Source: Scatophagus argus (Eukaryota > Chordata > Actinopteri > Scatophagidae). Taken from it: a DNA stretch of 64,000 bases. The translations under genes and the position numbers were made by a program. A model generated the notes under the pieces. It was not told where the DNA came from, did no database searches, and was given only the letters and a program-made list of their open reading frames with translations. Location: NCBI RefSeq assembly GCF_020382885.2, contig NC_058496.1, positions 7,804,501-7,868,500 of the forward strand, read 5' to 3'. Shown piece after piece: positions 37,020 through 50,040 of this stretch. The stretch's first letter is position 1, and every line of letters starts with the position of its first letter.

Positions 37020-39215
37020 GCAAAACAAACAATCTTGATGCGGATGGACGTGTCATTTTACAATTGAAGAAAAAGTTTTCAGTGCTCTCTGGTGGACAGT
37101 CTATGTGGTGGAAATACTAATACTAATTCTACTAATACTAATTCTAAATTACCTCAAACCTGTTTTGGTGTTTGTGTACTGCAGTTTCTTGTTTCTTACT
37201 GGCCCACATATACACGCGCAACAACAAAATATCGGCCAATAGATCAGCTGTTCTTTTATATAACCATACAAATCAGTGAGCGGGACTGATTTATGGCAAT
37301 ATTTGAACTTTACATATTTTTTAATCATTTCCAAGATCTGCTGGTTTAGACATTAGACATAACCTACCTGTCTGGTTATTTTATTTACAGTCATGACGAT
37401 ATATTTTTACCATATTACCCAGATATATTTAAGGGAAATATAACACAACTAAACAAGTCTTCCTGTACATTTAGATTTGTGTTTGCTGGTGTGAGTGGAT
37501 TTCACATGAATAACTAATCATTCATACGCAGGCATCAGTCATAAATGTTTTCGATGGTGGATATCGATGTTCAACAGTTAAAAAATTCTGTGAAAGTCTT
37601 CTTTTTTATGCCCTCTTTTCATGCCCTCTCTATCAGTTTCTTACAGCTTTTGCTGCTCTGTTTTTTCAGGATTAATGGATGCACGGCAGCAGATTCAGTC
37701 AGAACATATAGAGGTCTCTATGCTGTCTGAATTTACCGATTGTCAAGCTGTTCATGTCAGCTAGAGAAGAAACCGTCCATTTAGCAGTGTCTCTTTTATG
37801 TGTCTCCTGTGCTTGTCTGTTTTCTACTTCAATAGCCGTCACTGACACAAAAGGGCTTTGATCTGCACGTCCATCAACCCGCGGCTCAATGGGGAATCAT
37901 ACGTTGCAAACCACTTTCTACTCGCATATACGTTCGTTCATACTGGTTGTCCTTGAAGTGACTGGGTTTGGCTCACTCAGGAATAAAAATCAGTTCAGTA
38001 AGTAAAGATCTGAAGGGCACTGTTGGTGCATTTAAGGGGTAGAGGCTGCTCTATTCTATGAGCTTGTTAATTAGAATGTCTAATGGAGGTGAGAAGCAAC
38101 AGCCAACACCCATTACAAAGACATCAAGATCACCATATGGAAACAAATCTCTTTGGTGGTCTTCTGCATATGTACAATTCAGAAACAAACACGGTATCTG
38201 TTTTAATATAAATATTGAAATTTGACAAGAAAAAATGCTGTATTGTGTTTGTTTGTTTGTTTGTTTACATTCACATTCAACCTCCAGGAATGAAAAGAAG
38301 CACAAAGATGGAATATGTAACGCACACTATATTTACTTTATCCACACCTGACAAGTACATAAACCAGTTTGAAAAGGGCTGAAAATCACACGACAATCAT
38401 CACCTTGCCCATCACGTTATTTGCCGTATACAAATAAGGTGTAAAGCACTTTTAAATAACACATGTGGCACAGACACAAGTGATATTAATGCTGTGCGTC
38501 TGCAAAACAAAACAAAAAAAGTTGAACAGTCTTAAGTTAGAGAGTGAAAACATCGGAGAGGCACAATATCAATACAACCTTTACAAGTTTTGTACATATA
38601 GTGTAATAATTAAGCAGATTAAGGCAAAACAGGCTCTGTGGAGTTTAATGAAGCCATCAGATGAAGACCAAAAAGTTTATTTGTAACTGCTTACAGTTTG
38701 TAACTGCTTCTCCAGAAAGCACACTAGCTCTTCTTGCTTTAAGGCCAATGCTCAAACCACACACTGAAGTCTAAGATTTAAGATTTAAAAAGATATATTC
38801 TCTTCTGAGAACATGAGATGAACAGATGTGGTCTTTGTCTGAGTGCCTCACTCATCTCCATTACAAACACTTGTAGGGACAACAGCATTTTATTTTTTAA
38901 CATAAATATCCAGCAGCTCGCATGAAATCCTATACAAGCATGCTGTTACAGTACAGGTCTACTCTCTAAATATTAAACACAGCATTAACAAAATAAAGGA
39001 GAGACTGTAAGTTACTCTCAAGCTTAGTTTAAATCTCTGCTTGTGGGCTGAGCTGAGTGCTGCCCAGTGGGAACAAAAAAAAGAAAAAAAATTTGTCTTT
39101 AGACTTTGGTCCAACTCAAACCACACACACTAACTGTGAAAACTGCGCTGGTAACACTTGGTGTGACAAACATTAGTTACTGGTCCACTGGATGGATAAA
39201 AAGCCCACTGAACAA

Positions 39216-39221
39216 TTTATT
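39216..39221 (-). terminator. Candidate polyadenylation signal for slc6a4
   Basis: AATAAA on the minus strand, about 620 bases after the stop codon. Another lies near 38890. The choice is positional only. Confidence 0.35.
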
Positions 39222-39837
39222 TTATTACATGAAATTGCATGCAAAACACTGCTGCCAAGAATGTTTGACTGGCAATAAACTCTGTTAAGTCTGTTAACAA
39301 CTGATGTTTCCATTGTTGCTACGGCTGAGCATGCAGAGCTGATTTCATCCAACTTTCACAAACTACAGAAAATGTAGAAATTAATATGAGAAAACAGCCC
39401 CATGCAATAGAAATGATGTGCTGAATTTTACATATAGAAATGCATTCTTATTTTCCTTGGCATGTTGTTCTCGTGAGATGCTCGTGAGACAGCTGATTAA
39501 GGGGAAAAGCAAACCTTTATATTTAAATATTACTCTTACGAACACACGAATGCAACAAAATGGCAACATGTGAAAGCTCTACTGTCCCGATGATGCAGGA
39601 TACACATAGACCATGTAGTAAGGTATGAGTATTGCTGTTTCAGCTCCTCTTAAAATTTAGCAGCATTTATCATTTTACAGAGCGTAAATCAACATCATAA
39701 GCTGATAACAGGCTTGATGTGAGATAATGTTCAGGTTCGCTCACAAATGACTTAAAACTGTGGCTTGAATTAAAAAAGATACAAAACTACAAGCAGGGGA
39801 ATTGTGTGCTTCTCGTGTGCTGAAGTGGTTTTCCTTT

Positions 39838-42800
39838 CTATGGCACGGCAGCCATGTTGAGGCTGTCAGCATGGATGTCTGGTATGGTCCTCTCTGGTCT
39901 GAGACACACTGCCAGCCTCTTTGGAAAACAAGACAGTTAGAGAAGAAGAGGAGAGACGAGGTTAATTTGGAGAAGAATGTGTAGAAAAGGTTCATCTTTG
40001 CAGGATTGTCTGCACATTTTCTGCATCTTTTTCCTCTCTTTCACCCACTGACTTGTTTGAGAGATCCAGGAGTCCACACCAGCTTGTAGACCATGTAGAT
40101 GGGGATCCACATGAAGGATGATAAGCCAATGATGTATCCCACTGTGATGCTCCAGTCGGGGTACTTATAGTCAAACAGTGTGAGGCGTGGAGCTTTCAGC
40201 AGGGAGCTCACTATGATATACTGAGAAGAGTTGGGATACACAAAGATTTCCATATTCAATATTGCCATATATGTTAATGTATCTTTTGTATTCTTATATA
40301 AGACATAATACTGGGAGAGAGTAACATGTGACACGTCCATACACTGTGAAAGAAATACTGTATATGAAGGAAGCCATAATGGTGTAATAATGCAAAATGT
40401 CAACTGGAAGACAACCGCAGAGATGGAAGCAAGCAAGAGACAAGGATATTAAACTGTATGGGGAGGAAGGAAATTGACATTTGCAAGTCAAGTGTCTTGC
40501 AGCATAGAGACCATAAAAAAGTATTATGGACAATATTTCATTTAGAGAAAAGTTTGATCTACAGAGGGCAGGACAGCTTCAAAAGACAGCCGTCCAGTTG
40601 TCTTTTGATCGCAAACCGAGCTTGTTTTGTCTTGGTCTACTACTGCCTGCTGATCTCTGATGATTAAAATGTTAAAACGCTGTAAAACTGGAACAACAAT
40701 CATATGTCTTTTTGTACAATTTATACATGTGGATCCGCCTGTTGTAATAATATTTCATATCTTACTGCTAGAAACGCTGGACTGATGGCTACCCAGCACA
40801 CCCTCCAGAACAACCCCGGAGCTTTGCCCAGCATGGCCTGAACGTCACTGCTAAATCTGTTGATACCTGAAAGCAACAAAGAAAACGTGAGACATAGTAA
40901 CTTACAGTGTTTGTTTTTCACGTGCTAACAATATATTTGGTCCGAGTGGACGTCAGTTTACAGTGCAGATGAAAAAAATGACCAGTCGGTCAGTAATAAT
41001 CTCTTGTTTACCGTAGAACCAGGATACCGCGATAGCCTCAAGGAAACCCACAGCTATAATGGAGCATCCTACTCCAAATTCCTCCAGCAGCTTCACCACA
41101 TAGGCACCACCCTGTCAATAACATTCTGATTAAACAGCATTGCCTCTCATTGTCCGTCATGTGAGCAACAGACCGCAGAGCTCGGGTTTTAATTCACCAC
41201 ATTGTAGCAAGAACTACCTAAACCTTACTACAGCAAACGTGACTGTAGATAACTGAAGCTGAAACTGAAAAACTTACATTTGTAAGGGTGCTTAGAGAGC
41301 CCAAAAAGCACACAACAACCAAGCACAGGACAAAAAGTTCACGTCTGTGAGAAAAATGATCCGGGTATTCATCCAGTACAGCAGTGATGATCGCCTCCAG
41401 CCCACCAAACTGAAACATTACAAATATACAGTATTATTTTGTAGTTACACATTTCCATCTGTATATCACAAATCAAAGCAATAGAAATTAAGCTGTAATA
41501 AATGCTAGAAAACAAATTCATTTTATTATTGCTGCTATCAGGAGAATTATATTTAGCCTTTGTAGTATTTATGTAATAGTATCTAAAATAATCTTATGTA
41601 TAACTTGAACTGATTTATGATTGATTGAATCATAAATCAAAGGTATTTAGTCATATAAGCTGTTGAATTGCCTTCACTGTGATACATAAAGTGACCCCGG
41701 GTCCTTCATGTACTCAAGGAGTTCAGAGTTCGCAGTTCGTACCGTACTGTCCAGGCCCAGCGTGATCATCATCACAAAAAAGATGATCGCAAAAAAGGTT
41801 GAGCCCATCATGTTTGCAATGGCTTCTGGGTACGTGATGAAGAGTAAACTTGGTCCTGAAAGCATGAAAATGGGAAATATGAACTGGCTGATTTTTCTTT
41901 CTTTCTTGCTTTTTCTTTTTCTTTCCATGATCTTAAACATAAAACTCATTCGCTGACCTTTATCCTTTGCCACATCCTCAACCTCCACTTTCCTCATCTC
42001 CGCCATGTAGCCGAGCACTGTGAAGATGACGAACCCCGACACGAAGCTGGTCAGACAGTTCACCAAACTGGTCACAATGGCATCACTGTTGAGGACGAAA
42101 TTCAAGGATGCTAATGACAATAATCGCCATTCAAAATCTAGTTCAGACCTAATTTTTAACTTCTGTCGGAGACTTTCCACAGCATTGCTGTGTGACGTGA
42201 AAGCTGCTTGGTACTGTGCTGACCCTTCTGACCTTTGTTCAACGGGCTCCTTTTTATTTTCTCCTCAGCTTTGTGTTTGACGCATGAGGATATTCTGAGC
42301 TGGCAACCATCTTGTGACAAAACTAATGAGGAACTCATTAAGTGTAAGATGGATGTGTCAGCTGGCTGAATGCTTTTAGCAACCGAAAAGCTTCTCTCTT
42401 CAGGAAAACGAGTCGACATCTGTGTTAAAAGACCAGCATCACTAAGAAATTATAATAAAGAAGGAAATTAATGGAAAAAAAAAGTCAAATGTATGGAAAG
42501 CGTAAATGTATTAGGAATATGTTTGATTGGGTCTCGCGGTCAAGATACGGCAGCATCCAGTTTCGTTCATGATCTGCGTGTTTACAGCCGTTTCCTCTGT
42601 TAATCACATCAGCTATACAAACATGCTATTAGTCATACTGGCAGTGCACAATTTAATTTCTCCTGTGGCATCATACAGCTTGGCATTTATACCCAGCAAG
42701 TAGTATTCACCACTCATGCCTCTACGATCATTGTCTCAACCACACCGTCTTATTTAATTTATAAGCAACAAATCCCCCCAGCTGTTTTGAGAGCTTCAAC

Positions 42801-45800
42801 CACAGACTGTGCACTGAAGTCATTAAACTTGACCTCCTAAATCCCCCAGGAAGTCCGATTTCTTATCATAAAGAGTACAAAGAGAGTACAAATAGTTTTG
42901 GACTTTCATCTGGACTCTACTTATGAAGCCGTGTTCGAGCCTCAGATGTGGGTTCACATGACTGAGTGTGTCTCGGCTCTCACCGATAGCAGTTATTTGT
43001 GAAAGGGTTGTAGCTGGAGAGAGCCAGGAGCACCCCGAACCCAGGCCCCAGAGAGAAGAAGATCTGAGCGGCAGCGTCCACCCACACCTACAAAACACAG
43101 AAATGGAGACAGAAAGAGACATTACACGAGCTGGGATTTTTAACTGTACAAGTTGTAAGATTTAACAGCAAAGAAATACCAGCTTTTCTCACACAGATTG
43201 ATTTAAGTCTCTCCTTTTCAGTGATTTTATGTCACCCTCCAGATGAAATTAATAGGAGCACCTTCATATCTTCATTTCCCCTTTTGTGTTCTGATCACTC
43301 AGCATTTAATTTACCGAAACAGAGAAGTGTTATGTCAGCCATGCAGAAATCTAGCTGCCACACAGCTGTACGCAGAGAGATCTGAAGAGGAGCGTGTGTT
43401 CGGCATTAAAAAGCGTTGGATATCGGTGAGTGAGACAGAAAGAGAGGCCTTTGTTAATGGGCAGAAAATCTAAACCAATTATGCATCTTATTATCCTGCT
43501 GTGTGGCTTATTTATGCATCTCATTTCATCTCATCCATATTCCCTTCCAACCAAAGCACTCACACATGTTTAGCAAACAACTGCGGTGTGAGCCCGAGAG
43601 GAGGATGAGGACGTTTCATAGATCGAATATATGAACAAAAGTATAAATTAAACTACTGCCTCTCACTCAAGATGTGTTATTTCCTTACACCAGTCCAACA
43701 AGTTAAATCAGGAGCTCCTAAATGTCGACAGGACAGTGGAGAAATCACTGGGGAAATTAAACACATTGATATAAAACAAATCTGCAAAAAAAAAAACAAA
43801 AACATTTCTGTGTTGTTTAATTAACATGCAGTGACGATAAAATGCCTGTTCACTCATATCTGTATAATCTTTTTTTAGTTTTTATTGTTTCCTCTTTTCT
43901 TCTTCTTCTTTCTTTTCCTTCAATTTTTGTATCTTCATTCCTCACAGTGGAAGATGCACTTTTCACTTGCTGAAAAGCAAATGTGTGCTCACAAAATGAT
44001 TTTTAAACTGAAGATATGGATCATTTAAATGAAGCTTATAAAACAAGACTCTCAAGTGGGACCAAACCTATGAGACATGCGTTTCTTGTTAGAGATGAGT
44101 CAATTTTATCCTTTTTCCTCACAAACCAGTTGACCGCCCAGCGTTGTACAACTCACACTGGTCTCCAGCAGCTTCCCCCACTGCGGTTTCAGGTAAAACA
44201 CCACACCTCTCCAGGCTCCCGGCAGAGTGGCGCCTCGAATCAGCAGGATGAAAAGCACTATGTAGGGCAAGGTGGCGGTCACCCACACCACCTGGCGTGG
44301 ATGAACGAGACAGAGAGATGGGGGAAGTTTTTAAATGAAAGAAGATACACAGTAAGCATCTGAATTTCCATGGTGGTAAATTGCAATGCGTCACCTTCCC
44401 TGAAGTCTTCACGCCCTTCCAGAGGCTGAAATACACGATGGTGAAAATGAGAAAAAGGCAGAGCATCAGCTGCCAGCGAACACCCCCGACGTTTCTCAGT
44501 CCTGACGACTTGTGGATCTCAAGAACGTTCCTCCTGTAAAGATAAAACGTTTAAGTCATCCCTTTTCCAGCACAGAGGACAGCGTTGCCCAGAGCGCCAC
44601 TGGCTGACAGTATCTGTGCACGGTGTCACTGTAAAGCTATTGATATATGTGGTTTCTGTTACTCTCACTTACATGCACTTACGTGTAAAATTCCTCTGCC
44701 GGAGACCTGGAGGAATTCGTCCAGGTGACGTTGTCCATGCCGAAATAGTTGGTGCAGTCGGGGGTATTCCACACATTGTCGCAGTTCGTCCAAGGCAAGA
44801 TGCTGGAGAAGGAGGAGTAGAAGTAGAAGAGGGCCCAGGCGATGATGGTGTTGTAGTAGAAGGACACATACAGGGCGATGATACAAATGGCGTACCCTAT
44901 ACCTGAAACAGAAAGAAAAGCCAGAGGATTGAAATAAGAGCAACCTTAATCACTGTATCGAGTTGATTTTCAGTCACATTGTGAGGCCTCACCTTTGAAA
45001 ATGGGACAGATGTGTTTCCATACGGATATGGCTCCGGTTCTGTGGAACTGTCCGAGTGCCAGCTCCATGTAGAAGAGCGGCACGCCACCAAAGATGGCCA
45101 TCAAAATGTAGGGAATGAGGAAAGCCCCTGCACAGAGACACATGAGCGGGGACGACGTGAGGACATCCAGAAACTCAGCGAATGTGGAATTAAGAGACCT
45201 GGAGTCTCAATCGCAGCAGGAAATTTGAATGAGAATGTAAAAATGGGACTTGTCATTGGTCAAAATTGCATTTGTAAAAATTGGTTATTCTATACATTGG
45301 CTCAAAGGAGGGATTTACAAGAAACAAATTCTTTATTTGATCAAACCGTGGAAAACAACAACAACAACACACCATTAAGGCCACATTAAAACATTTCACT
45401 CCTGCAGCACTTGTAGTCCCACAGAAAATCATAAAATAACTTATTTCTGTTTATTCGTTTTTTTTTAAATCAAGTACATTATTATTTTTCTGATTTATTC
45501 TGTGTGTGCATTTGTGTGTGTCTTTTGTTTCTTTTAAATATTGTCTTAATGTCTTTTTATGTATTTTGTGTGCAGCTCTTTGAATTGCCTTGTGGTTAAA
45601 TATGATGTTAAATAAATAAATAAACCTGCCCTACAACCACAGCGACTCGGAGCAAAGCACAACCAGTTTCTAGTAAAAACACGCAATCACTTAACCAATC
45701 TGTGCAGAAATCTAAAAGAATTTTCCTGCCATAAAAACGCTTGTCCTGATACGATTTTTTTTTTCAAGCTCGTCTAAAAATGATTGATTAAAAAAAAGTG

Positions 45801-46309
45801 AGCCAGCAAAGACGAATACAAACTATGTCATCATAAGAGAAGAGTAAAAACTTTTTAGTGGCCTTTTTTTTTTTCCTTTTAGTTTCGTGAAGGCTGCAGA
45901 TGCGCACTTCAGCACCGTGGACAGCTACTGCTGCCAGGTGCGTCTGTTTCCTGAATGATTTAAAGCCATTTCAAGCACAAACTCTGGCATTTAATGGACT
46001 TGAAGAGTTTGTCAAATAGCTCCACGCATGCAAGATTTCAAGTTACGCAAATCCTAACTCGTGAAAGTAAGCTGGATGACTTAGTTCAGCAGCTCTGGGA
46101 CACTTACCGCCACCGTTTTGATAACATATGTACGGAAATCTCCAAACATTTCCCAGGTCCACCGCAAAGCCAATGACAGACAGGAGAAAATCCATCTTTT
46201 TGCTCCATTTGTCCCTGGAGTCCGTCTGCGTGATGACCGGCACCGGGACCGCGCTGCTCGAGCTGTAGCCGGGGTTCGGGGAGCCGTGGTGCGTCAGACT
46301 GCCGGCCAT
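39838..46309 (-). CDS. slc6a4b: Serotonin-transporter-like Na+/Cl- dependent monoamine transporter (complete, 13 coding exons)
   Basis: Exons in transcript order: 46108-46309, 44993-45127, 44683-44902, 44395-44533, 44157-44291, 42984-43087, 41958-42085, 41743-41855, 41278-41409, 41012-41111, 40766-40866, 40053-40220, 39838-39918. They give 585 residues with the twelve-helix SLC6 fold; human SERT has 630, and the difference is a short N-terminal tail. Hallmarks: [18 protein letters not shown] in helix 1, a glycosylated second loop (NVT, NSS) with a cysteine pair, FFSLGPGF in helix 6, and GLDSTFGGLE in helix 8, which favours SERT over NET or DAT. Amine-binding D51 (human D98), Y129 (Y176), F294 (F341) and S391 (S438) are kept. 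Three pocket positions differ: F48 for Y95, V125 for I172, V450 for T497. The start MAGSLTHHG has a strong context (GCAGCCATGG) and is the first ATG in its frame. The 'b' suffix is a guess from divergence and locus. Confidence 0.88.
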
Positions 46310-47610
46310 GGCTGCTGAGTCCTGTCGGGGCACCGGACTGTGAAAAGTCAGCCAGAGGAGCAGAGAGGAGGACGTTTCTCCTGTGGTGATGACAGGGCCG
46401 AGTGGGAGGAGTTGGTGGAGCTGCAGCGGACGCTCGGGGATACCCGTCAGTGGAGACACATCACAGACAGGTTGGACATACTTTCAAGTTAGAAATAGAG
46501 GTGACATGTGTTATTGCCGATCAATAACATTGATTTTTTTGCAGTTATAGCAGCATATCAGTGAGTTAACCAGTAGCTGAGGCTGATTTGCTCACTTTTG
46601 ATCCTTTCATTCACTTTTAACTCGACAACATATGAGCTTTGGGTCCCACATTTCTGCTGAAATCAACTTAATGTCTGAAAATCAGGTTGACACATTCGCA
46701 CCTTCTTCCAGATCAGCAAATTGGACTCTCCAGTATCCAATAAGAGGACTGGAGTGTATGCTTCTCCACAGTGAGATGTTTAGTTCAGTTTGAGGGCTGA
46801 TAGGAGTCCAGCAATATGATAAACTGGGATTAATATTCAGTGAACACTCCAAAGAGCTCCGCTGGTTTTTTTTTTCACTGTAAGACTGTGAGTTGGTGAA
46901 ATATAATCTGAATACACATTTAGTACTACATTAGTACTACATTTAGTAGCTGTTCTGCAGCTTTTGAACTTTTGAGCTTTTGTTGCTTGACCTCTGAATG
47001 TTAAACCGGCCTTGAATATGTTTGTTTTCCGGGTGCATCTGCAAAAACAAGATGTAAGATGCAGATACGATATAAAAGTTTAAACTACAATGAGGAGGTA
47101 CAAATGAAACAACGACAAAGCAGTTAAGATTTGGGTCAAAACTGGTGAAAAAGTTAGGATGGTAAAAAGATCAAAATGCTGACGGTCCATTTGAGCTTCC
47201 AAAAGTTTAACACAGAAAGCTATAAATAGCACCTTGAGCCATCTTGGTTCCCTGATCTTATGTTAATATAGTTTGGTGAAGACAGAATAGAATCAGAGCA
47301 GCCTAACTGCACTCATTAGGAAAAACCTAATAAAAAAGACTTTGTAATCAAATCCACAGCTTTTAGCGGTGAGCACTTTGAAAAAGGCCGCTAACTGGAT
47401 CTTCAGAAAGCAGCGGTCGTGCAAGTCTGAGTGGAGAGAGTCCATCAAATGGAGTCACTCTGGGAAATGACACAGAGATAGAACAGGAGACATCGAGCGG
47501 CATCATAAAATTGTCACTTAAAAGCCAAAGTGGCAGCCAAACTGTCTGGCCTGGTGGCTGCGTCACCTGAAGCTGGGAAAGAGGTTAGTCGGAAAAGCAA
47601 AACAATTTTA

Positions 47611-47622
47611 AGACAGATAGAC

Positions 47623-47653
<31 letters not shown>

Positions 47654-47654
47654 C

Positions 47655-47693
<39 letters not shown>

Positions 47694-47716
47694 CAGATAG
47701 ATAGATAGATAGATAT
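47611..47716. repeat. GATA microsatellite with GACA interruptions
   Basis: About 105 bases of GATA units broken by GACA units at 47612, 47620, 47652 and 47692. This mixed GATA/GACA composition resembles Bkm-type simple satellite. Confidence 0.9.
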
Positions 47717-49759
47717 ACTTTTGCTTAGAGTTCAGATTCAACATGTCTTCTCATTTCCAGAGCTGAAGATGGAGATGAGTAAACAATCAGCTGGTGGTGA
47801 AAAAAAAGGCTGGTGCGGGGGGCCCCTGAGGGCCTGAAGCCTAACAACAAACCATATAGCCTTCTCTAGCATACAGTCCTGTCAATCTGCATTGGCACAC
47901 ATGGGCAGAAGAACATCAGACTGACAGGAGCCTCCATCGCATGCCCTGGTGCCTGTTAGAGCACGTCGACTCTAATCACACATGGACGTGTGCATGTTGG
48001 CCCTGCCCAGAAACTCTCCTGACAGGCAAACAGACACGGATATGTTTTAAAATTGAGCATTTTATTTAGTTTTGAACATTTTCTTGTCCCACATTCGGTC
48101 GACTCCTGTGTAAATTCATTTCTCCAGTCTCCTGAGCAGACACAACTTTGCTCTTCATTGGAGTTTCTCTGCTGAAACAAATGTGATGTGGATGTCAGTT
48201 CACAGTCGTGTCTTTGCTTCTGCAGGTCATCAGTTTGACTCTTTACTGAAAACAGACACAGCTGTAATTATTTTTTGTGAGCACTGAAGCTGACAAAAAC
48301 AGACAAATACAGCTTGTTGTTTCCCCATTGACAAGTAAGCAAAGGGCACGCTGGAGAGGAGCTCTGGTGTGCTGCTTACTCAAGCAGAAGTCCTCGTATG
48401 GCCTTTAACAACACATGCTATTACCTCATATTATCTAAAGCCAGCGCAAGCGGTGAGTCACCCCATCGAGGGAATCCTGGCTTGAAAGAAGATGTTTGTG
48501 TGTGAAACAGAGGACCAGTCGACACTGTGAAGCCACTGGGTGGAAGAACGACTCCTTCATCTCAGCCAGCCTGCTCTGTACTTTAAATTAATGCTGCCGA
48601 TATCCCCAAATCACACTTGAATATCTGAACAGTCTGCTTATAGTGTGATCTGGTTTTATTATGTAATATTGTCAGAGTGCAGTTGTAGACAGGAGTTTAG
48701 GACTAGGACAGTTTATTATATTTTGACATGTTCATTCACAGAAAGAAACTCATTGATTTGTTGGTTCAGAAACTATGAAGGGAGCTCTGAGCTTTGAGCA
48801 GGTCGGTTCCTGCTCCTCTCAGTCTGTCATCCTGTGTTATAACTCCCTCCTTTCACCACACGATCTACCTGACAGCTCAGTCCTGCGGGCAGAAGTGGAC
48901 TTATGGCCCAGAAGAAAGTCCACACTCCACTGCACTGACGTCTGCTCATATTCTGACTCAGAAAGTGGTTTTCCTGAACGTGTTCTTGTGGACACCCTAC
49001 ATGCTTGGAAATGGTCTGACAGGAATTCTTATTTAAAGTAAAGCCGTCAAATTGTGATCCACATGGAAGTACTTTTTGTTCTTTGTGGGGTCTTTGGCTT
49101 CAGTAGTGACACAGTCGCCATCTTCTGGACAAAATGCGATACTGCTTTTTCTTAGGAATAAGTAGAATTAAGCCTATCACAAGAGAATTAAATGTATTTC
49201 TAGACTTTTCTGGCAAAGTTTTACACACTTTTCTGTAAGAAAGATGTTTATGTTAAGTGTCAGTTTTAATTTGGGGAATCACAGTCACTTTCTAGGGGTT
49301 TAAACTTTGTGGTGTTTCATTTATTCTCACTATTCTTGTCAGTCCAGAAATTTGATTGTTGCTCTGCATCTTAAGCTGGAGAGTATTTGCTTTAAAATGT
49401 GGTGTATCCATCCGGTTTCTGACTCATCGCTGATGCTGAACCACATTTTTCAGGACTGTTTGCAACCTGACTGAGACCAATAAATCTTTAAAAGCTCAAA
49501 CAGATAAATCACATTTGATTTGCAGGTGCAGTATCCGGCTCATCACGAGTTTTTATCTGCCAGTTTTGCCACATGTTGACCACAAGATGGCGTAAAGCTA
49601 AAATGTTTCAATTTACAACAAACCACGTAGGCTATGTGTTTGTTTTCAGTTGGGGGGCTTTTTATTTAAAATGGATAAACTATGAACTGAATGTATTGAT
49701 AAAAATGATTTCTATGGACAGATAACAAGCGAATCGACACCAAAATCATCCAAAATCAA

Positions 49760-49814
49760 GCTGATTGATAGACTGATTAACTCAAGGAGTTAATCAGTCT
49801 TGTGGGCAATCAGC
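49760..49814. repeat. Compound hairpin upstream of sgsm1
   Basis: The inner arms AGACTGATTAACTC (49770-49783) and GAGTTAATCAGTCT (49787-49800) pair perfectly over a 3-base loop. Outer arms GCTGATTG (49760-49767) and CAATCAGC (49807-49814) extend the stem across small bulges. It lies about 230 bases before the sgsm1 start codon. Confidence 0.75.
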
Positions 49815-49899
49815 CAGTATTTAAAGGAGAAAATAATCCTATTTTAATGCTACAAGAACAAGCTGTCTTCTCCTTATTCATAAGCCTGACGTACTGATA

Positions 49900-50040
49900 C
49901 TTGCGCCACCCAATGGAAGCGCCGCCATGTGTCTTTAAGGGGCGTGTGTGGCAGGAGGTGGAGTCGTGATCCACCTCGCAGTGAGCAGCCAGCGCTCAGC
50001 TGATAGGAGGGCTGCAGCTCGCGGACGGAAGGCAGGATTC
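49900..50040 (+). promoter_or_regulatory. Putative sgsm1 promoter/5' UTR
   Basis: The 140 bases before the sgsm1 ATG are richer in GC and CpG than the surroundings. They include CCACCCAATGG, GGGGCGTGTG and several CAG/GCTGC motifs, as expected of a TATA-less vertebrate promoter. No experimental start is known. Confidence 0.4.

Larger units (their letters stand above)
35120..39837. other. Intergenic region between the c12orf76-like gene and slc6a4
   Basis: These 4.7 kb contain no exon I can support. I see a GGA/TCC run at 35137-35157 (probably 5' UTR of the small gene), a poly-T at 36025-36040, a TTTTAAAA-rich segment ending in a perfect 20-bp palindrome (37000-37019), a short ACTAAT-type direct repeat at 37116-37145, and GTTT repeats near 38250. 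The part near 38880-39837 is probably the slc6a4 3' UTR, with a minus-strand AATAAA at 39216-39221. Confidence 0.5.
46310..50040. other. Intergenic region between slc6a4 and sgsm1
   Basis: These two genes are head-to-head, 3.7 kb apart. The region holds a long GATA/GACA array (47611-47716), a compound hairpin (49760-49814), and more GC- and CpG-rich sequence from about 49900 to the sgsm1 start, which is probably its promoter. An upstream 5' non-coding exon of slc6a4 may exist but was not identified. No coding exon is supported. Confidence 0.55.

Noticed and set aside
41611-41639. 11-bp inverted repeat (TGATTTATGAT / ATCATAAATCA) in an slc6a4 intron, considered as a structured RNA
   Set aside because: The stem is short and AT-rich, the loop is seven bases, and nothing around it suggests a known RNA class. 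It is within what AT-rich introns produce by chance.
46310-46459. In-frame open extension upstream of the slc6a4 start, which would add about 50 residues
   Set aside because: The extension begins at a GTG and contains no ATG before MAGS. The added sequence (hydrophobic, Leu/Pro-rich) does not resemble a SERT N-terminus, and the ATG at 46307-46309 has a near-ideal Kozak context.
47611-47716. Regularly spaced repeats considered as a CRISPR-like array
   Set aside because: The units are four bases long without spacers. It is a simple microsatellite in a vertebrate genome.
48775-49041. 88-residue plus-strand open frame between slc6a4 and sgsm1
   Set aside because: It overlaps a second open frame in another phase, shows no domain or family resemblance, has no flanking promoter or splice logic, and is a length expected by chance.
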